The notes: generated by a model from the sequence alone, not told the origin. A stretch of DNA of 62,675 nt from an uncultured Prevotellaceae bacterium (GCA_900541935.1 UQLZ01000008.1:1-62675), one strand, 5' to 3'. Counted from the stretch's first letter, positions 7,923 to 17,049 are shown. Program-made: numbers and translations.

Positions 7923-9995
7923 ATGAATAGCATTATTAAAAAATCACTAATCCCAATTTTATTAGCAGCCCCACTTATGACTAACGCTGAAAATATATTT
8001 TTTGAGGAGTTTAAGACAACGCACAATGTTGTTCCTTTTGACAGAATCGAAAAAAGTTTCTATGAAGAAGCCGTTGATAGCGGTATCAAATTGGCTAAGC
8101 AAGAAATTGCTGCCATCGTAAACCAACGCTCCGTTCCAACTTTCGAAAATACGATCGTTCGCTTTGAGCGCTCAGGAGAAATGTTGGACCGCGTATTGTC
8201 AACATTCTACCCTATTCTTTCTGCTGACGGTGATGACGAGATGAACGAAATTTCTATGCGAATCGCTCCTAAATTGTCAGAATATTCAACAAGCATCACT
8301 CTCAACGAAGCACTTTGGCAAAGAATCAGGCACGTTTACGAAAACCGTGATAAAGAAAACCTCGACACTGAGGATATGACTCTATTAAAAGAAACCTACG
8401 AATCTTTTGCTCGTAACGGTGCGAAATTGGAAGGTGAAGACCGCGAAACTTTCAAAAAACTTTCTGCGGAACTTTCTCAACTATCTTTGCAATTTGAACA
8501 AAACACTGTAAAAGAAACTGCCACTTTCGAAATGTGGCTGACTAAAGATGACCTTGCCGGTCTTCCTGAAAGCTCTATCGAAGCTGCCGCTCTTGCTGCC
8601 AAGCAAAAAGGCAAAGAAGGCCAATACCTTATCACTCTACAGGCTCCTTCTTATATGCCTTTCATGAAATATTCTTCTCGCCGAGACCTTCGCCAAAAAT
8701 TACATAACGCATACGGCAGAAAGAACACTTCTGGCGAATTTGACAACACTAAGATTATGGCAAGAATAGCTGAAATCCGTTTGCAAATTGCGAACCTCCT
8801 TGGCTACAAGACACACGCTGAATATTCTTTAGGTAAAACAATGGCGGAAAACCCTGAGAACGTTTACAAACTTCTTAACCAACTTCGCGACGCATACATG
8901 CCGGCTTGGAAAAAGGAATACAAGGAACTTTCTAAGTTTGCCAACAAGTATGAAGGAAAGAAAATCGACCTTCAGGCTTGGGACTACGCTTACTATGCTA
9001 ACAAACTCAAAGATGAGAAATACTCTTATAACGATGAAGAACTTCGCCCATACTTTGAGTTGAACAATGTTATAAAAGGTGTATTCGGCTTGGCTACAAA
9101 ACTTTACGGACTACAATTCACAGAAAACCAAAATATCTCCGTTTACCATCCGGAAGTTAAGTCTTTCGACGTTACAGACGCTAATGGTGACTTTGTAGGA
9201 GTGCTCTATACTGATTTCTTCCCTCGCGACACTAAACGTGGAGGCGCTTGGATGACTGAATTTAGAGCAGAGCAAACAGTTGACGGCGTTAGCCAAAGAC
9301 CTCACGTTACTTTGACTATGAACTTCACAAAACCAACAGAAGATAAACCATCTCTTCTAACTTTCTATGAAGTTGAAACATTCCTTCATGAGTTTGGTCA
9401 CGGCCTACACAGCCTCTTAGCAACTACAAAATATTCTTCACTTGCAGGTACAAACGTTTACCGTGACTTTGTAGAGGTTCCTTCTCAATTCAACGAAAAC
9501 TACCTTACTCAAAAAGAATATCTTGACAGTTTTGCTAAACACTATATTACAGGCGAACCAATCCCGCAAGAACTTGTTGACAAAATCATCAGTTCATCTC
9601 AGTTTGGAGCCGCACACGCTTGCCTTCGTCAACTTTACTACGGATATCTTGATATGGCTTGGCACACTATAACTGCTCCTGTTTCTGATGTTTTCGCTTT
9701 TGAAAATGAAGCAACTAAAGATGTTGCTTTATTCCCTACAGTTGAAGGTTGCATTACGGCTCCTTGCTTTACTCATATCTTCTCCGGCGGTTATGCTGCA
9801 GGATACTACAGTTACAAATGGGCTGAAGTTATTGAAGCAGATGCTTTCCAGCACTTTGCTGAAACAGGTATCTTCAATCAGGAAACTGCAAAATCATGGA
9901 GAAACAACGTACTTAGCCAAGGCGGCACTCAAGCGCCAATGATTCTATACAAAAAATTCAGAGGACAAGAACCAGGTATCGACGCTCTTCTTTAA
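7923..9995 (+). CDS. dcp: M3 family metallopeptidase (peptidyl-dipeptidase Dcp type)
   Basis: Zinc peptidase that cleaves oligopeptides, probably removing dipeptides from C-termini in the periplasm. The 690 residues start with a Sec signal peptide (charged MNSIIKK, hydrophobic core, cut near ...TNA-EN). The M3 active site HEFGH is at 489-493, followed by the downstream helix with E in YRDFVEVPSQFNENY, which supplies the third zinc ligand and the conserved family sequence. The C-terminal signature (FSGGYAAGYYSYKWAEVIEAD) is also typical. Length matches Dcp/oligopeptidase A. It is a single-gene unit between its own promoter and a strong terminator. Dcp versus oligopeptidase A cannot be settled by eye. 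Confidence 0.9.
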   Translation: MNSIIKKSLIPILLAAPLMTNAENIFFEEFKTTHNVVPFDRIEKSFYEEAVDSGIKLAKQEIAAIVNQRSVPTFENTIVRFERSGEMLDRVLSTFYPILSADGDDEMNEISMRIAPKLSEYSTSITLNEALWQRIRHVYENRDKENLDTEDMTLLKETYESFARNGAKLEGEDRETFKKLSAELSQLSLQFEQNTVKETATFEMWLTKDDLAGLPESSIEAAALAAKQKGKEGQYLITLQAPSYMPFMKYSSRRDLRQKLHNAYGRKNTSGEFDNTKIMARIAEIRLQIANLLGYKTHAEYSLGKTMAENPENVYKLLNQLRDAYMPAWKKEYKELSKFANKYEGKKIDLQAWDYAYYANKLKDEKYSYNDEELRPYFELNNVIKGVFGLATKLYGLQFTENQNISVYHPEVKSFDVTDANGDFVGVLYTDFFPRDTKRGGAWMTEFRAEQTVDGVSQRPHVTLTMNFTKPTEDKPSLLTFYEVETFLHEFGHGLHSLLATTKYSSLAGTNVYRDFVEVPSQFNENYLTQKEYLDSFAKHYITGEPIPQELVDKIISSSQFGAAHACLRQLYYGYLDMAWHTITAPVSDVFAFENEATKDVALFPTVEGCITAPCFTHIFSGGYAAGYYSYKWAEVIEADAFQHFAETGIFNQETAKSWRNNVLSQGGTQAPMILYKKFRGQEPGIDALL

Positions 9996-10044
9996 GAGAC
10001 GGTATTAAAAAGGCTAAAAAGTAACATAAATTAATAACAATAGA

Positions 10045-10090
10045 AAGGGGTTGTGTCAAAAGAACTTTTGATGCAACCCCTTAATTTTTT
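10045..10090 (+). terminator. Strong terminator after the M3 peptidase gene
   Basis: An 18-bp stem (10045-10062 with 10065-10082, two G.T pairs) closes on two bases and runs into T6. Its core, GGTTGTGTCAAAAG, resembles that of the terminator at 39315-39353. It also separates the rightward dcp gene from the converging leftward operon. Confidence 0.85.
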
Positions 10091-10159
10091 TTATATTTGA
10101 CTAATGCAGAACATTGCATAAGACAATATTATAAACCTCTATTTATAGCAAAAGGACTA

Positions 10160-10717
10160 TTACTCTAACATAAATTCCACTTCCTGTACTATCTGATTTG
10201 CAATTCGCTTTAATGTTATTGTCTTACTGCTATCCACTTCCTTCTTTGCCGCAGAATAAAGTTTGTCAGTATTGCTGATTTTTCTAAGAATTAGCAAATT
10301 CATTGCGAGACGGTATGCAAAGTACCTCATTTTCTCTTCTGTTGATTCCATATATTTATGCACTAATTCCTCGCTGCCGTTGATATATCTGACAAGGCGG
10401 AAACAAAGAGTATCAATAAGTTCGAAAGTTTCTGCCTCTAAAGCCCATTCTTCGGCTTTAGCGAGGTCAAATTCCTCTATTGGATATACCATTGTAGCAA
10501 ACATTTTACTTTCTCGTGTTGAATCGTTTGCCCACATCCATTCAGCAAGTTCTACGCTTTTTCCACTCTTTGCCGCTATTTGCTCCAATTGTGGCATTTG
10601 CAGTCCGAAGATTATTTTGTAAGGATTGCCTGCCTTTCTCAAAGTATCGGCAATTTCACCATTTCTCAATGAAAAGAAATCGCTCTTTATCTGACGTATC
10701 TGTTCTTTAAATTCCAT
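10160..10717 (-). CDS. AlkD-like DNA alkylation repair protein
   Basis: All-helical HEAT-like-repeat protein of the DNA alkylation repair (AlkD) family, DNA glycosylases that remove alkylated purines. The frame could start at 10786, but the ATG at 10717 gives a protein beginning MEFKEQIRQIK and spacing of 4 bp from the upstream gene, so it is preferred (185 residues, short for AlkD at about 220-240). Conserved features are the WMWANDSTRESKMFATMV segment and the helical pair with RYFAYRLAMNLL. Third gene of a tight leftward operon. The short length suggests one of the small Bacteroidetes AlkD-like variants, and catalytic activity is not assured. Confidence 0.75.
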   Translation of the reverse strand: MEFKEQIRQIKSDFFSLRNGEIADTLRKAGNPYKIIFGLQMPQLEQIAAKSGKSVELAEWMWANDSTRESKMFATMVYPIEEFDLAKAEEWALEAETFELIDTLCFRLVRYINGSEELVHKYMESTEEKMRYFAYRLAMNLLILRKISNTDKLYSAAKKEVDSSKTITLKRIANQIVQEVEFMLE

Positions 10718-10721
10718 ATCT

Positions 10722-11393
10722 TTATATTTCGTTTTGCACCTGCGCAAGGTACCAGTTTTCTCCATTAAATTCAAGTTTGACAACATTTAGGATAACAAGG
10801 TTTGCTATTGCTTCCTTCAATGACTTTCGTGACAGTTTTATCTCCGCATATAGAGAGTCAATCGTCACCCTACCAAGTTTTACAATATGCTCCAAAACCA
10901 AAGCCTCGTTATCAGCGTATGTTGCAGTTCGTTTTGAAGATTTCTGCAGTTTCACTATGTCAGCAATTGAACCAGGCACTTGGATATTTTCATCGCGATA
11001 CCGATAGTACGCTTTCCATTTGCCGGACTCATCGATTGCATAAACCAATTTATCGGACTTCTGAATATCTACCCATAGGACGAACTTACCAGCAACATTA
11101 TACAATTTATACGAAACTTTCTGTGATGGTTTGCAATAGGAAGAAGCGGCGTAGTCAATCATATAATACTCCTCATCGCCTTTCATTCCCGCAATTGAGC
11201 CGTTGTCCTTAACTCCAATCAAAAGCCTTCCACCGTCATTATTCGCAAAGGCAGCAATACTCCGCGAAATCTTCTTCGAGTCTGTTATGGCAAACTTGAA
11301 GTCCTGATGCTCGTGCTCGCCTTCCTCAATCAACTCAAGAAGGAAATCCTTGCGGTGGATGGCTCGGAAGTTCTTAAAATCACAACTATCCAT
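10722..11393 (-). CDS. AlbA_2 (Schlafen-type) domain protein with C-terminal winged helix
   Basis: The N-terminal half carries the AlbA_2/divergent-AAA_4 pattern: EHEHQDFKFAITDSKKISRS, then IAAFANNDGGRLLIGVKDNG, around residues 24-70. This domain is often found in nucleic-acid-binding regulators. The C-terminal part (about 165-220) looks like a winged HTH (VLEHIVKLGRVTIDSLYAE...). No transmembrane segment. It overlaps the upstream transporter gene by 8 bp and is 4 bp from the AlkD-like gene, so all three are very probably co-transcribed. Function unknown; a regulator or nucleic-acid-binding role is inferred from the domain only. Confidence 0.8.
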   Translation of the reverse strand: MDSCDFKNFRAIHRKDFLLELIEEGEHEHQDFKFAITDSKKISRSIAAFANNDGGRLLIGVKDNGSIAGMKGDEEYYMIDYAASSYCKPSQKVSYKLYNVAGKFVLWVDIQKSDKLVYAIDESGKWKAYYRYRDENIQVPGSIADIVKLQKSSKRTATYADNEALVLEHIVKLGRVTIDSLYAEIKLSRKSLKEAIANLVILNVVKLEFNGENWYLAQVQNEI

Positions 11394-12339
11394 TCTCTTC
11401 CTTTCTTTTTTTATATAATTGATATGAGTTTGCTATATTGTGCCAGATACTGTAGAAGCCACCTGCTATTGCCGTAATTGGCGTAAAGAAGGTATATCCA
11501 AGCCAGATGGCAAGAACAGTATTTTTCTGACCAAGAGTCTGTCCGCATGTAATCTTATCGCCGTATAAGCCACCAATCTTTCTGCCAAGGTAGAATTGAA
11601 GAAAGCAGCATATAAGAGAAATGGCGGCAATGCCGAAATGGTAAGGCATAGGAATATTTGTATGGTATATCGTTTTTGCAGTCATAGCCATCGCCAACGA
11701 TAACGCAACAGACCACATGTAAAATGGCAAGTCAGGAAACTTGGACAAAAAGGCATGCAGTTTTGGAAGCAGTTTACGAACGAGCATTGCCGCTATTAAT
11801 GGCAAGAGCAATAATGGAAATACTTTACCTATAATTAATGCAAAAGCCGTTATAAACGAAACTCCCACCTGTGGGTGAATAAGCGGTACAAAAAGCGGAA
11901 CCACCAAAGCTGTTACGAGATTAATCAAAATAAGATAAGTTGTATTGTTTGCAACGTTTCCACCTAATTTGCGTACAACAACCGCCGCTGCCGTTGCCGT
12001 AGGGCAAATAAAGCAAAGCATAGCACCTTCAACAAGGGCCTTGATGCCTGTGTCGGTAATATTCATTGCAACGAATGAAAGAGCGGAAAATGCCAGTACT
12101 TGAATGCCAAGCAGCCAACCATGCCACTTGCAGGGCTTTAAGTCATGCAGTTCAATACGGCAAAAAGTAAGAAAAAGCATCGAGAAAATCAGCAGCGGCT
12201 GTAGATATGACACAATACTGCTCGCTGCTGCTCGTGCAGCGCCTGGTAAAGGTAATTGAATATACAGGCAATATACCGAAACGCCAAAAATCATTGCTAT
12301 CGGCAGCATCCAATTCCTTATAAAATCCAAAAGCCTCAT
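11386..12339 (-). CDS. BASS-type (bile acid:sodium symporter-like) transporter
   Basis: A 317-residue membrane protein with nine or ten hydrophobic segments and the layout of the bile acid/Na+ symporter superfamily. The hallmark is the CFICPTATAAAVVVRKLGG segment near 110-130, matching the family motif in which a broken helix binds sodium, and a second broken-helix region near GQTLGQKNTVLAIWLG (about 265-280). Substrate cannot be read; relatives carry bile acids, pantothenate or other organic anions. First gene of a leftward operon with the AlbA_2 and AlkD-like genes. Inner membrane. Confidence 0.85.
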   Translation of the reverse strand: MRLLDFIRNWMLPIAMIFGVSVYCLYIQLPLPGAARAAASSIVSYLQPLLIFSMLFLTFCRIELHDLKPCKWHGWLLGIQVLAFSALSFVAMNITDTGIKALVEGAMLCFICPTATAAAVVVRKLGGNVANNTTYLILINLVTALVVPLFVPLIHPQVGVSFITAFALIIGKVFPLLLLPLIAAMLVRKLLPKLHAFLSKFPDLPFYMWSVALSLAMAMTAKTIYHTNIPMPYHFGIAAISLICCFLQFYLGRKIGGLYGDKITCGQTLGQKNTVLAIWLGYTFFTPITAIAGGFYSIWHNIANSYQLYKKRKEENG

Positions 12340-12359
12340 ACGATATTCAAATTTACCTG

Positions 12360-12391
12360 CAAAGGTACTCCTTATTAACTAAACAAACAAA
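12360..12391 (-). promoter_or_regulatory. Promoter of the BASS-AlbA-AlkD operon
   Basis: Leftward TACCTTTG (12367-12360) with TTTG (12391-12388) 20 bp upstream, ending about 20 bases before the ATG of the transporter. Confidence 0.7.
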
Positions 12392-12430
12392 ACAACCAAC
12401 ATTCCAATAATAAACTTTATACAAAAACAA

Positions 12431-12459
12431 AGCGGCGAAACCCGTATGATCTCGCCGCC
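12431..12459 (-). terminator. Terminator of the MFS transporter gene
   Basis: Stem GCGGCGA/TCGCCGC with a 13-base loop; on the leftward strand it is followed by a T-rich run (about 12430-12423), 20 bases after the stop codon. Confidence 0.65.
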
Positions 12460-12477
12460 TTAGTTATATAAAATTTA

Positions 12478-13746
12478 TTAAGCCTTCTTTGAAACTCGGC
12501 TACCCACCAATGCGTAGAATAACAAGTAACCAAGAGCAACTACTGGTACCCAGTATGAAGTAATGTAGTTAGTTGCATCTGCAACAGCACCTTGAACCAA
12601 AGGAAGGATACCGCCACCGCAAACCATAACCATAAAGAAACCAGAAGCAACTGCAGTATATTTGCCCAATCCCTCAACAGCAAGGTTGAAAATTCCGCCC
12701 CACATCACTGATGTGCAGAGACCGCAGAGGATAAAGAACAATACACTGATTGGTGCTTCAACCATCTCAAATGAGAGTGTAGAAGAAACGCCTGGTACTG
12801 ATACCTTAACGTCTGCCGGCATCATGATTGCTATAATTAAGAACAGGATAGCAACTAATGCAACTGTTGTCAACATCACTCTACTTGAAATCTTTGCACC
12901 AAGAACACCACCAACCAAACGGCCGATAAGCATCAAGAACCAGTACATACCAACGAGAGAGCCTGCAATTGCAGCATTCATCCCCAAATCGTTTGTCATA
13001 TAAAGGTTAGCCATATTAGGAATACCTACTTCAATACCTACATAAAGGAAGATAGCAACGATACCGCCAATATAGTGGCTGAACTTGAATACGCCACCCA
13101 AAGAAACCTTTTCGCCTTGCTCTTTAGCCTCAAGAATAGGTTCCGGCAATTTAGAAAGCAATAGGACAATAAACGCAAGTACAAAAATACCCATTGCAAT
13201 ATACAATGCCTTGTGAGCATCTACCAAAGTGCAGTCCTTCAAATTGTCACCCATAAGGTAACCTACCAATACCGGGCAGATTGTTGCAGCCAAAGAGTTT
13301 GTTGCTCCACCAAATTGAATCAACTGATTACCCTTCTTTCCGCCACCACCAAGAGTGTTAAGCATAGGATTAACAACTGTATTAAGCATACACATTGAGA
13401 AACCGGCAACGAAGGCACCGCACAAATATACGGCGAAAATCATTTCTGGGTTAAGCAAACTTGAGATAAACATTAAGACAACGCCTACCAAGCCTACCAA
13501 AACGGCTGCTATTGCTGAGAACTTATAGCCTTTGCTTTGAAGAATCATACCTGCTGGAAGACCCATAAACGCATAAGCGATGAAGTTTGCAGCATTTCCT
13601 AACTGCGACTCAAACACACTAAGAGACAATTGCTCTTTCAAAATAACTCCGAATGGATTCTGAAATCCAGTCACAAATGAAATCATTGCGAACAAAAAGA
13701 ACATTACGATAATCGGTAATGTGTAGTTCTTTTTTTCCATTTCCAT
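12478..13746 (-). CDS. MFS sugar permease (FucP/GluP-like)
   Basis: A 422-residue inner-membrane protein with twelve hydrophobic segments. The start (LPIIVMFFLFAMISFVTGFQNP), the ESQLGNAANFIAYAFMGLPAG stretch and AGFSMCMLNTVVNPMLNTLGG are characteristic of the fucose/glucose/galactose:H+ symporter group of the major facilitator superfamily. The exact sugar is not deducible. It is monocistronic: its own terminator follows, and the next gene downstream has a separate promoter. A CAAATTTA (leftward TAAATTTG) lies only 3 bases upstream of the ATG, so either it is not the promoter or translation starts from the second Met (residue 3). Confidence 0.88.
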   Translation of the reverse strand: MEMEKKNYTLPIIVMFFLFAMISFVTGFQNPFGVILKEQLSLSVFESQLGNAANFIAYAFMGLPAGMILQSKGYKFSAIAAVLVGLVGVVLMFISSLLNPEMIFAVYLCGAFVAGFSMCMLNTVVNPMLNTLGGGGKKGNQLIQFGGATNSLAATICPVLVGYLMGDNLKDCTLVDAHKALYIAMGIFVLAFIVLLLSKLPEPILEAKEQGEKVSLGGVFKFSHYIGGIVAIFLYVGIEVGIPNMANLYMTNDLGMNAAIAGSLVGMYWFLMLIGRLVGGVLGAKISSRVMLTTVALVAILFLIIAIMMPADVKVSVPGVSSTLSFEMVEAPISVLFFILCGLCTSVMWGGIFNLAVEGLGKYTAVASGFFMVMVCGGGILPLVQGAVADATNYITSYWVPVVALGYLLFYALVGSRVSKKA

Positions 13747-13922
13747 AACAAATTTAAGTATAGGTTTTTAAGTAAATAATTGTTGTCAGTTTAAAACGAA
13801 TTCTTAATTCGCTATAAAATTAATTCAAAATATTGAATACCGATATAGATTAAGGAAAATATTTACCAAAATGGCAACTATTTATTCCATTGGAGTAAAT
13901 TTTCCATCAGTTGTCCAATAAT

Positions 13923-13951
13923 ATTTATGCTCAACATCATAGAGCATAAAT
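13923..13951 (-). terminator. Hairpin after the YggS-like gene
   Basis: A perfect 10-bp stem (ATTTATGCTC/GAGCATAAAT) with a 9-base loop, a few bases after the leftward stop codon. The following sequence is AT-rich rather than a pure T run. The rest of the 13747-13922 gap shows nothing recognised. Confidence 0.55.
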
Positions 13952-13954
13952 TAG

Positions 13955-14623
13955 TCAATATTGGCGTTCCCCAAATATAGAACTTCCAATCCTGATCATA
14001 GTGCTACCCTCTTCCATTGCATAAACATAGTCATCACTCATTCCCATGCTTATTTCCTTAAAATAAGGTTTATCTGACATAATGCCAGATTTTAGTTTAT
14101 CAAAAATACTTTTAGCAGCGGAGAACTCTGACTTTATTTCATCAACATCTTCCGTATTTGTAGCCATAGCCATAACGCCACATATCCTGACGTTCTGTAT
14201 TTCCGCAAGGAAATCTTCAGTAAGCAGCAACAAGCATTCTTCAGCATCAAATCCGAATTTACTTTCTTCCTTTGCAACATATACTTGCAGAAGGACGTCA
14301 ACAACCTTGCCTATTCTCGCCGCTTCCTTATTGACATATCTGAGCAGATGCTCTGAGTCAATACTATGTATAAGTGATACACCCGGAACAAGTGCCCTAA
14401 CTTTATTAGTTTGCAAATGCCCGATAAAGTGCCAGCGGATATCTTTGGGGAGGTCCTTTACTTTTTGTGCAAGTTCCTGGACCCTGCTTTCCCCAAAATC
14501 CCGTTGCCCGGCATTATATGCCTGCATAATGGCTTCTGCCGGATGAAATTTGGAAACAGCCACAAGGGTTACTCCATCCCTAATGGTTTTGGAAATTCTT
14601 TCTATATTGGCTGCTATATCCAT
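13955..14623 (-). CDS. YggS-family PLP homeostasis protein
   Basis: Single-domain alanine-racemase-like PLP-binding protein (PLPBP/YggS), which buffers pyridoxal phosphate in the cytoplasm. The conserved LVAVSKFHPAEAI contains the PLP lysine, followed by FGESRVQEL, WHFIGHLQTNK and the C-terminal EISMGMSDDYVYAMEEGSTMIRIGSSIFG. The frame is open to 14668, but ATG 14623 gives the usual N-terminus (MDIAANIERISKTI) and avoids overlapping the upstream DUF4494 gene (stop at 14628). 222 residues, normal length. Second gene of a two-gene leftward unit. Confidence 0.93.
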   Translation of the reverse strand: MDIAANIERISKTIRDGVTLVAVSKFHPAEAIMQAYNAGQRDFGESRVQELAQKVKDLPKDIRWHFIGHLQTNKVRALVPGVSLIHSIDSEHLLRYVNKEAARIGKVVDVLLQVYVAKEESKFGFDAEECLLLLTEDFLAEIQNVRICGVMAMATNTEDVDEIKSEFSAAKSIFDKLKSGIMSDKPYFKEISMGMSDDYVYAMEEGSTMIRIGSSIFGERQY

Positions 14624-14627
14624 AATA

Positions 14628-15080
14628 TTACTTATTTGATTCTCCCCCAAGGTCAGCGTTATAGACATCCATTATCATTGTCTCTGTAATAGATGCAATC
14701 TCAAAGTCTGCCTGAGTATCTTTCATATTCTTCATAAAGTTATCGTATGCACCTTTGAAGTCTGAAGCCTGAACCATCATATAGTTGGCAGTCTTTTTCT
14801 CAACGCCTGTCTTCTCGTCAATAGTAACAAAATTAACTTTTACCTTATACCACTTGTCACTTTCTGCATCTTCAGCCCAGAAAATTTCCGCAGTATTTGT
14901 TCGCTTAACAGCAGTCACCTTATAATCTCCAGAAATGAACGGAGTTATCTCTTCTGTAATTCTTGCTTCTGCTTCTGTAAATGACAAAGCATCTACCAAG
15001 TATGGCTCTGTAACTGCTTTTGGCATACCATTCTCCGACATCTTGTCATATTTCACTTTACATTCAAACCATGTTGCCAT
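14628..15080 (-). CDS. DUF4494 family protein
   Basis: A 150-residue soluble protein starting MATWFECKVKYDKM, with EAEARITEEITPFISGDYKVTAVKRT, the pattern of the Bacteroidetes DUF4494 family. No signal peptide or membrane segment. Function unknown. It precedes the YggS-like gene by 4 bp, so the two are co-transcribed. A leftward -7 element TAATTTTG lies at 15115-15108. Confidence 0.88.
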   Translation of the reverse strand: MATWFECKVKYDKMSENGMPKAVTEPYLVDALSFTEAEARITEEITPFISGDYKVTAVKRTNTAEIFWAEDAESDKWYKVKVNFVTIDEKTGVEKKTANYMMVQASDFKGAYDNFMKNMKDTQADFEIASITETMIMDVYNADLGGESNK

Positions 15081-15190
15081 ATCTTCTTATTTTTTTAAAT
15101 TCAAACACAAAATTACCAAAAAAATAATTTACACGCGACATTATTTTAATTTTTCATCCTCAATTTTATTGTTTTTTACCAATTAATTGC

Positions 15191-15198
15191 TAAGTTTG
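15191..15198 (+). promoter_or_regulatory. Bacteroides-type -7 element for the cytochrome bd operon
   Basis: TAAGTTTG. Because it overlaps a possible GTG start at 15198, it argues that translation begins at the ATG at 15216. Confidence 0.55.
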
Positions 15199-15215
15199 TG
15201 ATAAAGAAATCCAAT

Positions 15216-15461
15216 ATGAAACAAAGAAGCGAAACCCTATTCAGCAAAGGGCTTACAACCTTTTCCAACATTGGAAGGTTCTACATAGATGGTTTTAAAG
15301 AAATGACCATAGGAAAAACTCTATGGACTATCATTATTATAAAACTATTTATAATTTTCTTTATACTCAAACTATTTTTCTTTCCAAATTATCTTAATTC
15401 GCAATGCGATAATGATGACGAGAAAGCTCAACTGGTACGAAAAGAATTAATAAACAAATAA
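15216..15461 (+). CDS. DUF4492 small membrane protein of the cytochrome bd operon
   Basis: An 81-residue protein starting MKQRSETLFSKG with one transmembrane helix (about 34-54) and the family core FYIDGFKEMTIGKTLWTIIIIKLFI. DUF4492 proteins are encoded directly upstream of cydA in Bacteroidetes; a role as a small accessory subunit of the bd oxidase is inferred from this linkage, not demonstrated here. The frame is open to a GTG at 15198, but that codon overlaps the -7 element, so ATG 15216 is chosen. It ends 7 bp before cydA. Confidence 0.88.
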   Translation: MKQRSETLFSKGLTTFSNIGRFYIDGFKEMTIGKTLWTIIIIKLFIIFFILKLFFFPNYLNSQCDNDDEKAQLVRKELINK

Positions 15462-15468
15462 AACTATT

Positions 15469-16587
15469 ATGGATAACCTAATTGAACTGGTTGATTGGTC
15501 ACGCGCACAATTTGCGCTTACCGCAATCTATCACTGGCTATTCGTTCCCCTTACATTAGGACTTGGAATAATCATAGCCATTATGGAGAGCATCTATTTC
15601 CGTACAAAAAGCGAGAAATGGCTTGCCACAACAAAATTTTGGATGACAATTTTCGGGATAAACTTCGCTATAGGCGTTGCCACCGGAATCATTCTTGAGT
15701 TTGAATTCGGAACAAACTGGTCTAACTACAGTTGGTTTGTTGGCGACATTTTCGGTGCGCCTCTTGCCATTGAGGGAATACTCGCCTTCTTTATGGAATC
15801 AACATTTATCGCTGTTATGTTCTTCGGCTGGAAACGCGTAAGCCCTAAATTCCACCTTGCATCAACTTGGTTGACCGCCATCGGTGCAAGTATCTCTGCC
15901 CTTTGGATTCTGGTTGCCAACGCTTGGATGCAGCATCCTGTTGGTATGGAATTCAATCCGGAAACGATGAGAAACGAAATGGTTGACTTTTTTGCAATTG
16001 TGGCGTCACCAATGGCAGTCTATAAATTTTTCCACACAGTGATGAGCGGATGGGCACTTGCTGGTGTATTTGTGGTAGGTATCAGTTGCTGGATGCTTTT
16101 AAAGAAACGCAACACTGAGCATTGCTTCAGAAGTCTGAAAATAGGCGGTTGGGTAGGTTTTATCGGCATTCTCGCCACTATTGCTACTGGCGACGGCTCA
16201 GCAGTCACAGTTGCCCAGCACCAGCCTATGAAACTTGCAGCAATGGAAGGTTTATATAACGGAAAGCACGGTCAGGAAATCGTTGCAATCGGTATCCTCA
16301 ACCACGATAAGAAGTACAACGATAATCAAGAACCGTTTGTATTCGACATTTCTATACCTTACGGATTGTCTCTCCTTGCTTCGCACGATGCAAACGCCTT
16401 CGTTCCAGGTGTAAACGACATTATTAATGGCGTTTCTTATACTCCTGAGGGTGAAAAAATAAATACCGTTTCATACGAAGAACGCATACAAAGAGGCAAG
16501 GCTGCAATTGCCGCCCTCGCTGAATTTGACAAAGCGAAAAAGGCAGGTGATGACGCTAAAGCAGAATCATTGAAATCAGAGATTTGA
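15469..16587 (+). CDS. cydA: Cytochrome bd quinol oxidase subunit I, N-terminal part (frameshifted)
   Basis: N-terminal 372 residues of CydA, the subunit that binds quinol and all three haems of the bd-type oxygen reductase in the inner membrane. His22 in AIYHWLFVPLTLG corresponds to the high-spin haem b ligand and the His in YKFFHTVMSGW to one haem b558 ligand. GRQPW and the methionine ligand are missing here because the frame stops at TGA 16585-16587 within the Q-loop. The remainder of the protein continues in the -1 frame from 16584 with no loss of homology, so one base seems to be missing, most simply one T of the run at 16583-16585. The combined length, about 524 residues, is normal. Either a sequencing or assembly error or a genuine inactivating mutation. 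Confidence 0.92.
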   Translation: MDNLIELVDWSRAQFALTAIYHWLFVPLTLGLGIIIAIMESIYFRTKSEKWLATTKFWMTIFGINFAIGVATGIILEFEFGTNWSNYSWFVGDIFGAPLAIEGILAFFMESTFIAVMFFGWKRVSPKFHLASTWLTAIGASISALWILVANAWMQHPVGMEFNPETMRNEMVDFFAIVASPMAVYKFFHTVMSGWALAGVFVVGISCWMLLKKRNTEHCFRSLKIGGWVGFIGILATIATGDGSAVTVAQHQPMKLAAMEGLYNGKHGQEIVAIGILNHDKKYNDNQEPFVFDISIPYGLSLLASHDANAFVPGVNDIINGVSYTPEGEKINTVSYEERIQRGKAAIAALAEFDKAKKAGDDAKAESLKSEI

Positions 16588-17042
16588 AAGACTTCAAATA
16601 CTTCGGTTACGGTCACCTGACTTCTCCAGAAGAAGCCATTCCAAATATTCCTCTTACTTTCTACACATTCCACGTTATGGTTATTCTTGGTGGTTTCCTT
16701 TTTGTATTCCTTGCAATAGCATTGGTTTTTGCTTACAAGCGCAACCTCTTGGAGAAGGTAAACAAATTTGAATGGTTCTACAAACTTGCAATAATTTCCA
16801 TACCGCTCGTTTACATCTGCAGTGTATGCGGATGGGTCGTTGCAGAAGTTGGCCGCCAGCCATGGACAATTCAGGACCTTATGCCTAACAGCATTGCAAT
16901 ATCAGATATTAGCGCATCCTACGTTCAAACAACGTTCTTCATCTTTGCCGTTATCTTCACAGCATTGCTAATTGCTGATATCTGCATAATCTCTAAGCAT
17001 ATAAGAAAAAAATCACTCACAGATTTAGAAACCGCAAAATAA
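16584..17042 (+). CDS. cydA: Cytochrome bd quinol oxidase subunit I, C-terminal part (frameshifted)
   Basis: Continuation of CydA in the next frame. It carries the end of the Q-loop (FGYGHLTSPEEAIPNIPL), the Met in TFHVMVILGGF that serves as second haem b558 ligand, GWVVAEVGRQPW, and three transmembrane helices. The apparent TTG start at 16584 has no convincing ribosome-binding site and the segment begins mid-loop, so it is a fragment rather than an independent gene. Without it the oxidase would lack a haem ligand and the last helices. It ends 7 bp before cydB. Confidence 0.92.
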   Translation: MKDFKYFGYGHLTSPEEAIPNIPLTFYTFHVMVILGGFLFVFLAIALVFAYKRNLLEKVNKFEWFYKLAIISIPLVYICSVCGWVVAEVGRQPWTIQDLMPNSIAISDISASYVQTTFFIFAVIFTALLIADICIISKHIRKKSLTDLETAK

Positions 17043-17049
17043 CATCACA

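Noticed and set aside
16584..17042. Independent gene starting at TTG 16584
   Set aside because: It begins in mid Q-loop of CydA and has no ribosome-binding site; it is the second part of cydA.
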